A DNA stretch of 64,000 nucleotides. Origin: Nipponacmea schrenckii (taxonomy: Eukaryota > Mollusca > Gastropoda > Lottiidae). Shown piece after piece: positions 52,201 to 57,800 of this stretch. The position numbers and the translations under genes are program-made. Every line of letters begins with the position of its first letter. Position 1 is the first letter of the stretch. The stretch lies in NCBI GenBank assembly GCA_030562195.1, contig CM060202.1:19144317-19208316 (forward strand), written 5' to 3'. The notes below the pieces were generated by a model. It saw nothing but the letters and a program-made list of their open reading frames with translations, did no database searches and had not been told where the DNA came from.

Positions 52201-52261
52201 CGGCAAGATGTTAAAACTACCAATTAGTCAGGAGGGTAATATGGAATGTACATTGTCTTAG
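13231..52261 (+). CDS. PHKA: Phosphorylase b kinase regulatory subunit alpha
   Basis: Regulatory subunit of the (alpha-beta-gamma-delta)4 kinase that activates glycogen phosphorylase. Exons (phase-checked): 13231-13308, 13460-13615, 14312-14528, 15357-15439, 15772-15852, 20705-20950 (both duplicated at 21388-21468, 26321-26566), 27055-27231, 28032-28127, 28401-28508, 29876-29954, 30153-30287, 30564-30673, 31707-31851 or 34580-34724, 35274-35349, 35916-36004, 36340-36513, 39284-39334, 39852-39878, 40949-41168, 43317-43392, 43870-43947, 44082-44158, 44534-44612, 44901-45030, 45445-45543, 47246-47260, 47782-47867 or 49149-49210, 50387-50557, 50755-50808, 51430-51636, 52085-52261. With one copy of each duplicate this gives about 1198 residues, near the mammalian length. 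Seen: N-terminal glucoamylase-like domain, Arg/Ser-rich segment in the exon at 36340 (RKNS, RSRS), RRRRLDG with a calmodulin-binding-like tail, and a C-terminal CTLS CaaX box, consistent with family farnesylation. Confidence 0.93.
14012..14245. mobile_element. Pogo/Tigger-like non-autonomous element
   Basis: It is bounded by CAGTGAAA at the left and TTTCACTG at the right, with internal GTTTAGAGAG(G) motifs and a degenerate G/C-rich body resembling the second copy at 54221-54590. TIRs beginning CAGTG and ending CACTG next to TA are typical of pogo-like Tc1/mariner derivatives; that assignment is by resemblance only. It lies in a PHKA intron. Confidence 0.5.
14664..14991. mobile_element. AGGGATAATAGG-family MITE, degenerate copy
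   Basis: It starts after TTAA with AGGGATAATAGGTCTTAGAA and ends in a decayed inverted version (CTAAGACGCAGTATACCT). The right-hand TTAA is now TTGA. The interior shares gacaccaggtaagt and tttatgttc near the right end with the copies at 46247 and 49290. Located in PHKA intron 3. Confidence 0.65.
16027..16039 (+). repeat. Target-site duplication, left, of the Penelope-like element (copy 1)
   Basis: TTTAAAATAATAT here equals 20337-20349 exactly and brackets the element. The equivalent pair in copy 2 is 21643-21655 and 25953-25965. Confidence 0.8.
16069..16653 (-). CDS. C2H2 zinc-finger ORF of the Penelope-like element (copy 1)
   Basis: A 194-codon intact ORF starting 11 bases after the nuclease stop codon. 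Residues 11-32 form a single classical C2H2 finger: CPEC, twelve residues, then H-x4-H. The rest is polar, rich in Ser, Thr, Asn, Glu and Pro, and probably disordered. Its last codons (ending FGINNYY) are encoded by sequence that is also the first part of the terminal repeat. A separate zinc-finger ORF downstream of the nuclease is not part of the PLE layout I know. A nucleic-acid-binding role is inferred from the finger alone. Confidence 0.7.
   Translation of the reverse strand: MEKTPASLYQCPECGRYFTIRTNLYRHRLKIHMMDNTNLKRCISLKKHQSEIHHIVQRKSTKIETYKDFIPAASKPWVPTFEARTRDKSQTESTICPASTEKSQTETQPNTEEPHSVNIDTTDISSGNKLHKFLTDMDQEIQDIIEHTPTTPSNLPDNGDAAMNTNNTDESSNHPTEEPSLKEIFKSFGINNYY
16665..18867 (-). pseudogene. 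Broken reverse transcriptase/GIY-YIG endonuclease frame (copy 1)
   Basis: The N-terminal part (18867-18544) ends at an in-frame TAG (18544-18546). The same frame resumes, meets an in-frame TGA at 18400-18402, and then encodes the RT core to a TGA at 17491-17493. RT motifs seen: [12 protein letters not shown] (motif A), [11 protein letters not shown] (motif B), [12 protein letters not shown] (catalytic motif C) and [11 protein letters not shown]. The homologous continuation ([18 protein letters not shown]) is in another frame, so a frameshift lies near 17490. The C-terminal part has a Cys-rich linker ([11 protein letters not shown]) and a GIY-YIG nuclease region ([18 protein letters not shown]) ending at 16665. 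The breaks are shared with copy 2, so they predate the duplication. Confidence 0.88.
18806..19351 (-). CDS. N-terminal coil-like ORF of the Penelope-like element (copy 1)
   Basis: A 181-codon ORF preceding and overlapping the RT frame by 62 bases in a different frame. It is basic and Lys/Glu/Gln-rich in its second half (around 90-175), compatible with a coiled or nucleic-acid-binding leader protein. No named domain was recognised. The overlap could be an original two-ORF layout or a frameshift in a fused ORF. Confidence 0.55.
   Translation of the reverse strand: MDTEQERKRRRDQPSPVPFFSTTTTIPNVRLPDSLVPYFRAYRRLCVNLHKCENHIDFLNRCITEKFIPRGLNQNKVQPQTPTFPTRFLIKWETTHQNFAKELTVQLLEYWKYHKIELEKDINLIKEDINQVSPSQEETDNLFQLTSKLIQDLKNKPKYKNNAKKIQEKVTNLRRNQKSNN
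19634..19671 (-). ncRNA. Hammerhead-ribozyme-like motif, forward arm (copy 1)
   Basis: On the minus strand: stem I GUCA/UGAC, core CUGAUGA, an extra A, stem II GGGC/GCCC with a six-base loop, then GAAA and the self-complementary ACGU expected for a minimal stem III. Predicted cleavage is after GUA. Penelope-like elements are known to carry hammerhead motifs with very short stem III in their terminal repeats. Activity is not shown by sequence. Confidence 0.75.
19864..19905. repeat. Palindrome at the junction of the two inverted arms (copy 1)
   Basis: A near-perfect 42-base palindrome centred on TTCGAA, with arms GTTGTTGATTCCGAAGGA and their complement. It is where the forward and inverted terminal repeats of the element meet. 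The copy-2 equivalent is 25480-25521. Confidence 0.85.
20119..20156 (+). ncRNA. Hammerhead-ribozyme-like motif, inverted arm (copy 1)
   Basis: The same motif as at 19634-19671 but on the plus strand: GUCA at 20119-20122, CUGAUGA at 20123-20129, GGGC/GCCC at 20131-20144, GAAA at 20145-20148, ACGU ending at 20151, predicted cleavage after 20152, and UGAC at 20153-20156. Confidence 0.75.
20350..20640. repeat. Remnant of an older dispersed repeat in the PHKA intron
   Basis: It contains reiterated ACCACCTTTATTAAGA(G/A)CCCACCTT and TACGAG(T/C)TTTCAATGT blocks about 85 bases apart, a local two-fold repeat inside a probable decayed DNA transposon. The same text is found in copy 2 at 25966-26256. Confidence 0.45.
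21109..21177. other. Junction DNA between the two segmental copies
   Basis: About 69 bases that do not match the DNA following copy 2. They show only loose resemblance (GGAATTATT, ACAGT, TTTAGTT) to the 15465-15560 sequence before copy 1. This is where the duplication breakpoint lies. Confidence 0.6.
21388..21468 (+). CDS. PHKA: Duplicate of a PHKA exon (27 codons)
   Basis: Identical to 15772-15852 ([15 protein letters not shown]...), phase 0 at both ends, with intact acceptor and donor. The family protein has this segment once. Inclusion with its partner exon would add 109 in-frame residues inside the glucoamylase-like domain. Confidence 0.85.
21685..22269 (-). CDS. C2H2 zinc-finger ORF of the Penelope-like element (copy 2)
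   Basis: 194 codons, differing from copy 1 by one Ser-to-Pro change in the AAPKPWVP stretch. The finger residues are unchanged. Confidence 0.7.
   Translation of the reverse strand: MEKTPASLYQCPECGRYFTIRTNLYRHRLKIHMMDNTNLKRCISLKKHQSEIHHIVQRKSTKIETYKDFIPAAPKPWVPTFEARTRDKSQTESTICPASTEKSQTETQPNTEEPHSVNIDTTDISSGNKLHKFLTDMDQEIQDIIEHTPTTPSNLPDNGDAAMNTNNTDESSNHPTEEPSLKEIFKSFGINNYY
22281..24483 (-). pseudogene. Broken reverse transcriptase/GIY-YIG endonuclease frame (copy 2)
   Basis: Carries the same in-frame TAG (24160-24162), the same TGA (24016-24018) and the same frameshift near 23106 as copy 1. RT motif YIDD and the GIY-YIG region are intact locally. Confidence 0.88.
24422..24967 (-). CDS. N-terminal coil-like ORF of the Penelope-like element (copy 2)
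   Basis: The 181-codon ORF is the same as in copy 1, overlapping the RT frame by 62 bases. Confidence 0.55.
   Translation of the reverse strand: MDTEQERKRRRDQPSPVPFFSTTTTIPNVRLPDSLVPYFRAYRRLCVNLHKCENHIDFLNRCITEKFIPRGLNQNKVQPQTPTFPTRFLIKWETTHQNFAKELTVQLLEYWKYHKIELEKDINLIKEDINQVSPSQEETDNLFQLTSKLIQDLKNKPKYKNNAKKIQEKVTNLRRNQKSNN
25250..25287 (-). ncRNA. Hammerhead-ribozyme-like motif, forward arm (copy 2)
   Basis: Same motif as 19634-19671: CUGAUGA core, GGGC/GCCC stem II, GAAA and ACGU. Confidence 0.75.
25735..25772 (+). ncRNA. Hammerhead-ribozyme-like motif, inverted arm (copy 2)
   Basis: Same motif as 20119-20156. Predicted cleavage after 25768. Confidence 0.75.
26321..26566 (+). CDS. PHKA: Duplicate of a PHKA exon (82 codons)
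   Basis: Identical to 20705-20950 ([17 protein letters not shown]...), phase 0 at both ends with intact splice sites. It is the copy adjacent to the next normal exon at 27055. Confidence 0.85.
27267..27385. repeat. Two-copy direct repeat, about 55 bases
   Basis: The block gaagcacaagatatatagat, continuing atactatttct, occurs at about 27267 and again at about 27333 with three or four differences, in the intron after the exon at 27055. Confidence 0.75.
27389..27453. repeat. 65-base hairpin-forming inverted repeat
   Basis: Left arm acatgctcatacagacagg, then ttatcaaga; right arm tcttgataa, then gcctgtatgagcatgt. Pairing covers nearly the full length around a short tcatttc loop. No gene function was recognised; it may be a tiny fold-back element. 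Confidence 0.7.
28476..29541 (+). repeat. 51-base minisatellite made of an exon end plus its splice donor, about 21 units
   Basis: Each unit holds the last 30 bases of the PHKA exon at 28401-28508 ([10 protein letters not shown]) followed by 21 bases of intron starting with a donor: gttagt, gtgagt or, once (28662), gtaagt. By eye about 20 of the 21 units keep GAG|gt. Units 1-4 stay in frame with the exon; a two-base loss in unit 5 introduces a stop. The minus-strand and plus-strand long frames here are repeat by-products. Confidence 0.92.
31355..31655. repeat. Large imperfect inverted repeat (fold-back) in a PHKA intron
   Basis: The left half contains aatctgattaaaatg, tatttctgcag, catgcatgatct and atcatgttctgt. 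Their reverse complements occur in mirror order in the right half (acagaacatgc, agatcatggatgg, ctgcagaaata, cattttaatcagatt). The arms are roughly 140-150 bases. Confidence 0.6.
31707..31851 (+). CDS. PHKA: PHKA alternative exon A (candidate mutually exclusive)
   Basis: 145 bases, entering at phase 0 and leaving after one base. It encodes [15 protein letters not shown], followed by a variable middle and [15 protein letters not shown]. It is homologous to the exon at 34580-34724, with the same length and phases. The mammalian alpha subunit has one such segment, closer in wording to exon B ([16 protein letters not shown]). Confidence 0.85.
32095..32210. repeat. Dispersed repeat, member 1
   Basis: The sequence containing gggaaagaacaatgccaaga, ggaccagctggta and gaacctatgttgt matches 44312-44425 with about 80-85% similarity by eye. 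Both lie in PHKA introns. No terminal structure was identified. Confidence 0.6.
34011..34446. mobile_element. ATACGCCCAC-type dispersed repeat
   Basis: It begins TATACGCCCACATTATAATG and ends GTGGGCGTATCTTGC, so the ends are inverted over about nine bases. It contains a run of GTCTGTCCGTCGGTCTGTCGG, unlike the local base composition. It resembles short repeats common in mollusc genomes (recollection, not searched). Confidence 0.55.
34580..34724 (+). CDS. PHKA: PHKA alternative exon B (candidate mutually exclusive)
   Basis: 145 bases, same phases as exon A at 31707. It encodes [20 protein letters not shown], then [11 protein letters not shown] and [15 protein letters not shown]. Using both exons adds 290 bases, which is not a multiple of three, so joint inclusion would break the frame. 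Confidence 0.85.
36935..36990 (+). repeat. SINE 3'-tail fragment
   Basis: It carries cttcattagcccataagt, followed by gggatgtaaaactccattca and a CATTT-rich end, matching the tail of the SINE 200 bases downstream. Confidence 0.6.
37189..37549 (+). mobile_element. tRNA-derived SINE with target-site duplication
   Basis: It has a pol III A box (TGGCTCAGTGAG at 37200-37211) and a B box (GGGTTCAATTC at 37243-37253), then a central core with CCAGTCGTTTGGATGGGA and a tail cttcattagcccaaaagat. It is flanked by CCTTATTTAACT at 37177-37188 and 37550-37561, a 12-base target duplication. It lies in the largest PHKA intron (36514-39283), whose remaining sequence shows no other feature. Confidence 0.85.
39284..39334 (+). 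CDS. PHKA: PHKA 51-base exon with NAGNAG acceptor
   Basis: The acceptor reads tttagCAG|ATGG, so either AG keeps the frame and adds or removes one Ala codon. It encodes a short acidic linker ([16 protein letters not shown]). The phases fit both neighbours. Confidence 0.7.
39852..39878 (+). CDS. PHKA: PHKA microexon (27 bases)
   Basis: The candidate reads ERKRKTGHS between tttgacag and gtaatg. Phase 1 at both junctions fits either inclusion or skipping. Supported only by splice sites and phase. Confidence 0.55.
41155..43215 (+). repeat. 37-base minisatellite made of an exon end plus its splice donor, about 55 units
   Basis: The first unit is the end of the PHKA exon 40949-41168 (TATATGACAAA) with its donor gtaagt at 41169. 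The unit is cattatctctatatgacaaa, then gtaagtttaatattcac. Flanking units keep consensus gtaagt, while a central block (about 41465-42290) mostly has ataagt and has lost the GT. A longer block of variant units (tttcaaagtaag, tattataagtaagtatga) recurs at about 41225, 42345 and 42980, a higher-order repeat. A TAA follows in frame in every unit, so only the first donor can preserve the protein. Confidence 0.93.
44312..44425. repeat. Dispersed repeat, member 2
   Basis: Matches 32095-32210, sharing gggaaagatcaatgccaaga, gaccagctggta and gaacctatgttgt. Confidence 0.6.
45265..45430. repeat. Short tandem repeat (about 39-42 bases, 4 units) abutting a PHKA acceptor
   Basis: The unit is about tatatctaaggagtaaataa, followed by ctgtataatccactgta. 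The last unit runs into the pyrimidine tract of the exon starting at 45445. Confidence 0.8.
46247..46712. mobile_element. AGGGATAATAGG-family MITE, intact copy (piggyBac-like)
   Basis: A 466-base element with perfect ~20-base terminal inverted repeats (AGGGATAATAGGCGTTAGAA and its complement), flanked on both sides by TTAA, the target duplication typical of piggyBac. No transposase is encoded. Located in a PHKA intron. Confidence 0.8.
47246..47260 (+). CDS. PHKA: PHKA microexon (15 bases)
   Basis: tttatttag|CTGACTCTGATTCAG|gtaaaa adds ADSDS-like residues in phase 1 to 1. It may be included or skipped without frame change. Supported by splice signals and phase only. Confidence 0.5.
47782..47867 (+). 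CDS. PHKA: PHKA variable exon, version 1
   Basis: It encodes (E)[18 protein letters not shown] and [10 protein letters not shown]. It enters at phase 1 and leaves at phase 0 through a weak donor AAG|gtcatt. The 49149-49210 exon has the same phases, so the two cannot both be used in frame. Confidence 0.6.
48540..48990. repeat. GC-richer dispersed-repeat fragment
   Basis: aaagacaccaaatttat occurs twice here (about 48550 and 48713), with CCGGCGGGATCAAAGGGTGC and GGCCATATTGGCAGCCATTT between. It is unlike the surrounding AT-rich intron, so probably a transposon fragment of unknown type. Confidence 0.4.
49149..49210 (+). CDS. PHKA: PHKA variable exon, version 2
   Basis: It encodes (D)[20 protein letters not shown], entering at phase 1 and leaving at phase 0 through a good donor (TCG|gtaagt). 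It carries a basic GRKKKS phosphorylation-like site just before [12 protein letters not shown] of the exon at 50387. Confidence 0.65.
49290..49766. mobile_element. AGGGATAATAGG-family MITE, second near-intact copy
   Basis: 477 bases, about 93-95% like 46247-46712 by eye and in the same orientation. The right end abuts TTAA; the left flank is mutated. It lies 80 bases after PHKA variable exon 2. Confidence 0.8.
50086..50333. mobile_element. MITE with long (about 48-base) terminal inverted repeats
   Basis: The left arm (tagtccaaaacttgctgact, ctattcccagcttctgatat) has its reverse complement at the right end (agaagctgtgaatagagtca, gcaagttttagacta). TA at both ends suggests a Tc1/mariner-type target. 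It sits just before the PHKA exon at 50387. Confidence 0.75.
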
Positions 52262-52280
52262 AAGTCTGGATAATCAGATC

Positions 52281-52286
52281 AATAAA
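52281..52286 (+). terminator. Probable PHKA polyadenylation signal
   Basis: AATAAA lies 20 bases after the PHKA stop codon; being so close, a later signal may be used instead. Confidence 0.5.
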
Positions 52287-52289
52287 GGC

Positions 52290-53350
52290 AAGCATGTACA
52301 TCTAACTTTAAGATGTGAAAAAGGTCTTTATGACCTATCAGTATAGAATGAACTCTATAAAGGTCAAAATTATTGGTGTGTTTTCTGTTTTGAACCTAAA
52401 TTTGACTTACTCTGTTCATTCAGTGACATGAAATATTGGTGTATTTGGCTATTGGCACCCAGCCCAATTGTCATCCAGATATTAATGCTTGGCGGGACTA
52501 TTTATTAAGGTTTCAATATAGGGTGTTATCAATGAGGTGTCTACTGTCAGATCAATCTAACTTTAAGGTAATGGTTAATACTATAATTAGGTGGTTTGAT
52601 GAGTTATGATATTAAATATTAACATTGTGACATTAATTTCTTTTATAAAATAGAACCTTAAGGTTACAGGTATAAGATAGTTTTAAAATGCTTTAAATAA
52701 ACTTTCCTTTTAAATCTCAACAACTGACAAACAACTAGTCAATAACTCGTGTTAGGTAAATAATAACCAACATTTGTGAAGAAGTTCACTCTTTTAAGTC
52801 TAATATTATGATTAGATTTATGTATGACATTTGCCTAATATTTCTAGCTAGTTTGTATGATCCAATAGAGAATGAATTGCTCCTTTACAATTCTAGGCCC
52901 CTAAAAATATACAATTGTGAAATGTATAATGAGAAATTTTATACTTAAAATAATTTAGATCCTAAATTTGTTTGTGAGAAAGTCGCTCTGAATGTTTTGA
53001 AACAAAAATAATGTGAACAAATTTGATCATACTTTTTAAAAGTTTGATAAGGTATTTTTTTTAAGTGTGTTATAACATACATTATTAGTTTGTATTCTGA
53101 TACGAGCTTAACTTCACAGATCTACTTATATTGAGTTATTAAAATTTATAATAAATAATTTTTTGTTTAAATCTGATTAAGTGTGTTGAAGTGATAATAA
53201 TTAAAGTTAATTAATAATTAATTTTTTTATCAATTTAAATAACAATTAGATATAAGCCTATTAAATGTCCATAATATTGATAATTTTCTGTATCACACTA
53301 CTAGTTTGGTTGTATTGTTTCAATTTCCATTTCATCTATTCCTTGAATAT
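52290..53350. other. Downstream of PHKA, nothing recognised
   Basis: AT-rich DNA. The 52440-52570 stretch is slightly more GC-rich but shows no splice-supported reading frame. It may be PHKA 3' UTR or intergenic. Confidence 0.4.
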
Positions 53351-53355
53351 ATATG

Positions 53356-53476
53356 AGTCTTTTTGATATAAAAAATATCGCCACTAGTTGGTACAAGTGC
53401 AAAACTCAGAGGCTCTACTGAGGTTTTTTAAATTCTTATCAACAAGTGGTGTTATTTTTTTATATCAAGAAAGACT
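53356..53476. mobile_element. 121-base MITE-like element
   Basis: The ends form an inverted repeat of about 35 bases (agtctttttgatataaaaaa, tatcgccactagttg versus its near complement at 53440-53476). It adjoins another inverted pair, ATCACCCAATAG (about 53497) and TATTGGGTGAT (about 53604), so nested elements are possible. Confidence 0.6.
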
Positions 53477-54220
53477 ATTTGAGATTTTATTTATCACCCA
53501 ATAGTGTTGTTAGTTGATAAAGAAATAAAGAAATTTCCTTGGAGATATAGTGCAGTAGAATTTGCTTTTTATTATACAAGGGATATCTACTGTTTAATAT
53601 CTTATTGGGTGATCAAATATATATCTATGTTCGATTTTATTGAACTATTCAATTTGAGGGTTGTTATCATTGTGATAAAAGGAATGTTATTTTTTATGAT
53701 CTGATTTGTTTTAAATAATATTTGTTGTTATTGTATATTTTGTTATTATTAAATTTCTCTTTTCTGTCTATGTGAAATTTTTTCTCAGAAGAGTTTGGAT
53801 TTTTTTAAATAGCATGGAATGGGTCAAATTTCTGCTGGCTGTTACAAAAATACAATATTCAAGTTACCTTCCAATATACACATGTCTGTGTTTATAAGAT
53901 GGTATAAGAGTGCAGCCTAAATACATGTCCATTCGAAAACTGAAACGCAAATACAGTAAGCTGCCAATTTGTTAAGCATGTGTCTCAGTTTGATTGCAGA
54001 ATCCTTTCAATCTGAAGGAATAACTGTCATGCCAGGGAAAAAAATTCAAAAATTTTCAAGTTGAGTTTTATTATAAATAAAAAATAAAATAGACTAAATA
54101 AAAACAATTTTGATGTTTTGTAAAATAATAGAAGTATGTAAAGGATAAGAGATGAAGGATAATACATATTACTCTAGAATGATGTTATCTGGATGTATTT
54201 TTACATTGTGATAATGAATA

Positions 54221-54590
54221 CAGTATAGAGTGAAACCTCTCCAAACCGCACCCTCTACAAGCCGGCATCCCCTGTAAACCGGCACGGCATATTTGAAAAG
54301 TCTCAGCCAAATCACTTTATAAAACATCTAGGAGTTAAACCCCGGCAAAATGGCGCACCCCTCTAAACTGCATCGAAATCAAGTAAAAAAAGTAGTTAAT
54401 ATATAGTTAACTGGTCTCTCTAAACTGGCATCTGAATTCGTCTTAATTGAAGTTTATCCGTTGATTGCATGAAAGATGAATATGACACATGCTAATCCAA
54501 TTAATTACGCTTTTAAGTATTACCACTGCTACGGATAAACCGGCATTTATCATAGGTCCGTCAACCTTCTGGTTTAGAGAGGTTTCACTG
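54221..54590. mobile_element. Pogo/Tigger-like non-autonomous element, second copy
   Basis: It starts CAGTATAGAGTGAAACCTCT and ends AGAGAGGTTTCACTG, flanked by TA on both sides. The interior has repeated AAACCGGCA or AAACTGGCA blocks. It is related to 14012-14245. Confidence 0.65.
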
Positions 54591-54871
54591 TATATACATT
54601 TCCCTTTTACAGAATTATCGTAGTGCATTACATAAATACTGTCAGATATATCGGTATAACTTGGTTTCTTACTTTACTCACTTCTACTTCAATATCAGGA
54701 TAGTAACAAGGTAACCACATCAGAATAATTCAATTAAAATCTTTGAATCTTTGTTAAAATGGTATACTCTTTCTGTACTATGACTTTGTTCAATATAAGA
54801 AGACCGGGACAAATTCTTCACAAAACACACCAAGGCCTATTAAAACATCTCTCAGAGTTACGGTACTCTAG

Positions 54872-57800
54872 CTAAACTATATCCACACTTAAATACTCTA
54901 TTTCCTGTTCTCTCAGAGGTTTCTTCAGGTGTATATATTCCAATAAGTTATTTTTCACTCCCCGATTAAATGGATTATAATAATTTCCTTTTCCATCTTT
55001 TAAATATTTATATCTATTTCTGTTTATTCTTTCATTGGTTGTTAAATTCAGACCAGCATGCACAATCTGAAAACATAGCATAATTATTGATTTAAAGCAA
55101 GTTACTATATGTCTAATAAGACAAGAAATAAAATGGAGTTTTACACCCTACTAATAAGAACAATATTGAGATGCCACTCAAAAGATATAATTTGTCAACC
55201 TAGCATCCTCTATTAAGGCCATAGTGTTCAATCATATAAATATAATCAAGAGTATGTCACAGATCTTCAGCAGTGACCCCTAGTGAATCACTAGTCCATA
55301 TACCAACTTACCGTAAAACAGGCTATATAGAAGGCTATAAATTCGTATAAAAACAACAAAAACATGCCAAATGTGTAGTCATAGCGAAAATTCCAATTTT
55401 CAAGTTCAATAATAACGAATCCGAACTTGATTGAGATGAGACCGTTTATAGCTACACAGATAACAAAGATGACAAATGAGACTCTGAAATAATAAAATAG
55501 TATTAAGTAATATAGATCTTAACATACTGTTTTATTACTATAAACTGTACATTCATATAATTTCAATATATTCTACAAGTCCTAACTTTTCCCCCAAAAT
55601 CATGTTAAAAATTTAAAAAAAAAAAAAAAACATTTGTAAATTTCATATTTTATCGAAATTTGGATCAGTATCTAATACTTCTACAATACATTTTGTAGTA
55701 TTGATCTTTTTGAACTGGAAGCGTTTCCTGGAGCTGATTAGTTAATTCTAACTGTTAATCCCTTATTTAACTTAATTAATTAACCAATAGTGGTAAAAGT
55801 CTCATTGACTGGGCTTGATTGTTTGGTAATTTTACTCTTTTTTTTTAGCGTTACTGACCTATACTAGATTTCCGACAAAGCCTATTTTAAGCCGGTCATG
55901 ACTGGCAAATATGGCCAAATCAAAAGCCCTGGGTTGTACAGTTTAATTGATAATAAAACAGTATAATAGATCAAGACAGCTAGTATTTAGTACTTACAGT
56001 CATGAGAAATACCACTGTGATACCTATAGAGAAGAAAGCAGCTTCAAGAAAACCAATAAAAACAATCCAATCCCACCCAATCACAAATAGTCGATAATAA
56101 CATAGATAATCTGTTGTGATGGCTGCTAGGAAGAGTGCAAATATAAATATACAAAACCACACCCTACAAATACAAAAATATACAATTAGTTTTAGTTGGC
56201 AACAATATTAGTTAGTGATACTTAGAAATTGAATATAGAAAGGTTAATCAATAATTCCTAGTACATAGTGTTATGTATGTGTTAAGTTTGCGAAAGATGT
56301 GTTAATTTTGCAAAAGATGTGTTAAGTTTGCAAAAGATGTGCTAAGTTTGCAAAAGATGTGCTTAAGTTTGCAAAAGATGTGCTAAGTTTGCAAAAGATG
56401 TGCTAAGTTTACAAAAGACATGCAAAGGAATGTCACATCATTAAAAAAGAAATATACACACACAGCAAATAATTATTGAATGTAGACAAGCTCGTGATAA
56501 AATGAGAGAGAAATTGAGTTGAAAATTCTACTCCTACTTATTTTAATGGATTCATAGATAACAGAAACTAGTGAAGATTTAACTATCATCAGACATTATT
56601 GACATTCTCACATGTAATAAAACATAGACAATGTCTGTACTGTCTTGCTTTAGTTGATTTGCAAGAGAACTAGAAGTCAGATTGTACTTTTAAAGAGTGA
56701 TACAGATATAAACTGTCAAGGAGGAAACATATAAAAGAATAGTGCAGAAGAAAAAGCGTGCAAACATGCAAAGAGCCATCACAATAGATTGAATTTATTG
56801 GGAATATAATTTTTATGCCTACACCACAAAACAATATATACATGTATATATAAATATGAAGCTACAATCTTTACTATGGTAGTTGATTAGATTCATATTA
56901 TTGATATATCTTTTATTTACAAATATTAACAGTAATATTACTATATACACATGCAAAGCCCCTAGCTAGAGTAATTTAGGTTGAGTATGTTGAATATGCA
57001 ATAAGCAGTAGGTGACTGGGGTAGGGACATGGATAACCTAGAACCTGTTTAAAAGATGTGAATTGTGGTTAGGGATATTTTGAGATGCAGTTTATTTAAT
57101 AAGACATCCACATTCTGAACAATGTGTCTTTCAGGACACTCTAAATTCAAAATCAACAATTTTATTTTTTGCATATATACATTTGTACAAAGTTCATTAA
57201 AATAAGATGCAAACTGCATTCTACAAATCTTTATTTAAAAGACAGATGCCAGCATGCCAAAAAAATATAATACAGAATGCCATGAGCCATGAAAAGAATA
57301 GAAATCTTACCTATTATTAAAACCAACACAGTTATAAATATATGGACAATGATGATCAAATTCTTTAATACATCTATTACAGATACGACAATGTTTAGCT
57401 CGAACTGGTTTTACTGTACGACAGGTATGACACAGTTGACTTAACGGATTGTTTCCTTGTTTCCATTCATCAAAATGAGCAACCTGAAATTAATTAATTT
57501 TATTTTTAACGGTAAATTTATAATTGTCTTTACTGCATAAAGGGTATATTATATCAAAGTAATTTATTTCAATTTTAAATGCGTAACTGATTATCCATAT
57601 CTTTACTGTGTTCAGAGTCTGTTCTAGCAAAATGGGTTTACTTCTAATAAGAAACATTTTTTGTTTGAAAGACTTTGCTAAATCTTTTTTTTTGTTGATC
57701 TTTTATGAGAATTGAAATATTGTAAAAAATTAAAGAGAAATAGTATGTACCCATATAGTGGTCTTATTTATCTAATTGGATCAAAGGATTAGATGTCCCA

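Noticed and set aside
55312..56163. The two ZDHHC membrane exons used one after the other
   Set aside because: Exon A ends at phase 0 while exon B needs a two-base carry-in; joined in series the frame hits a stop, so alternatives fit better.
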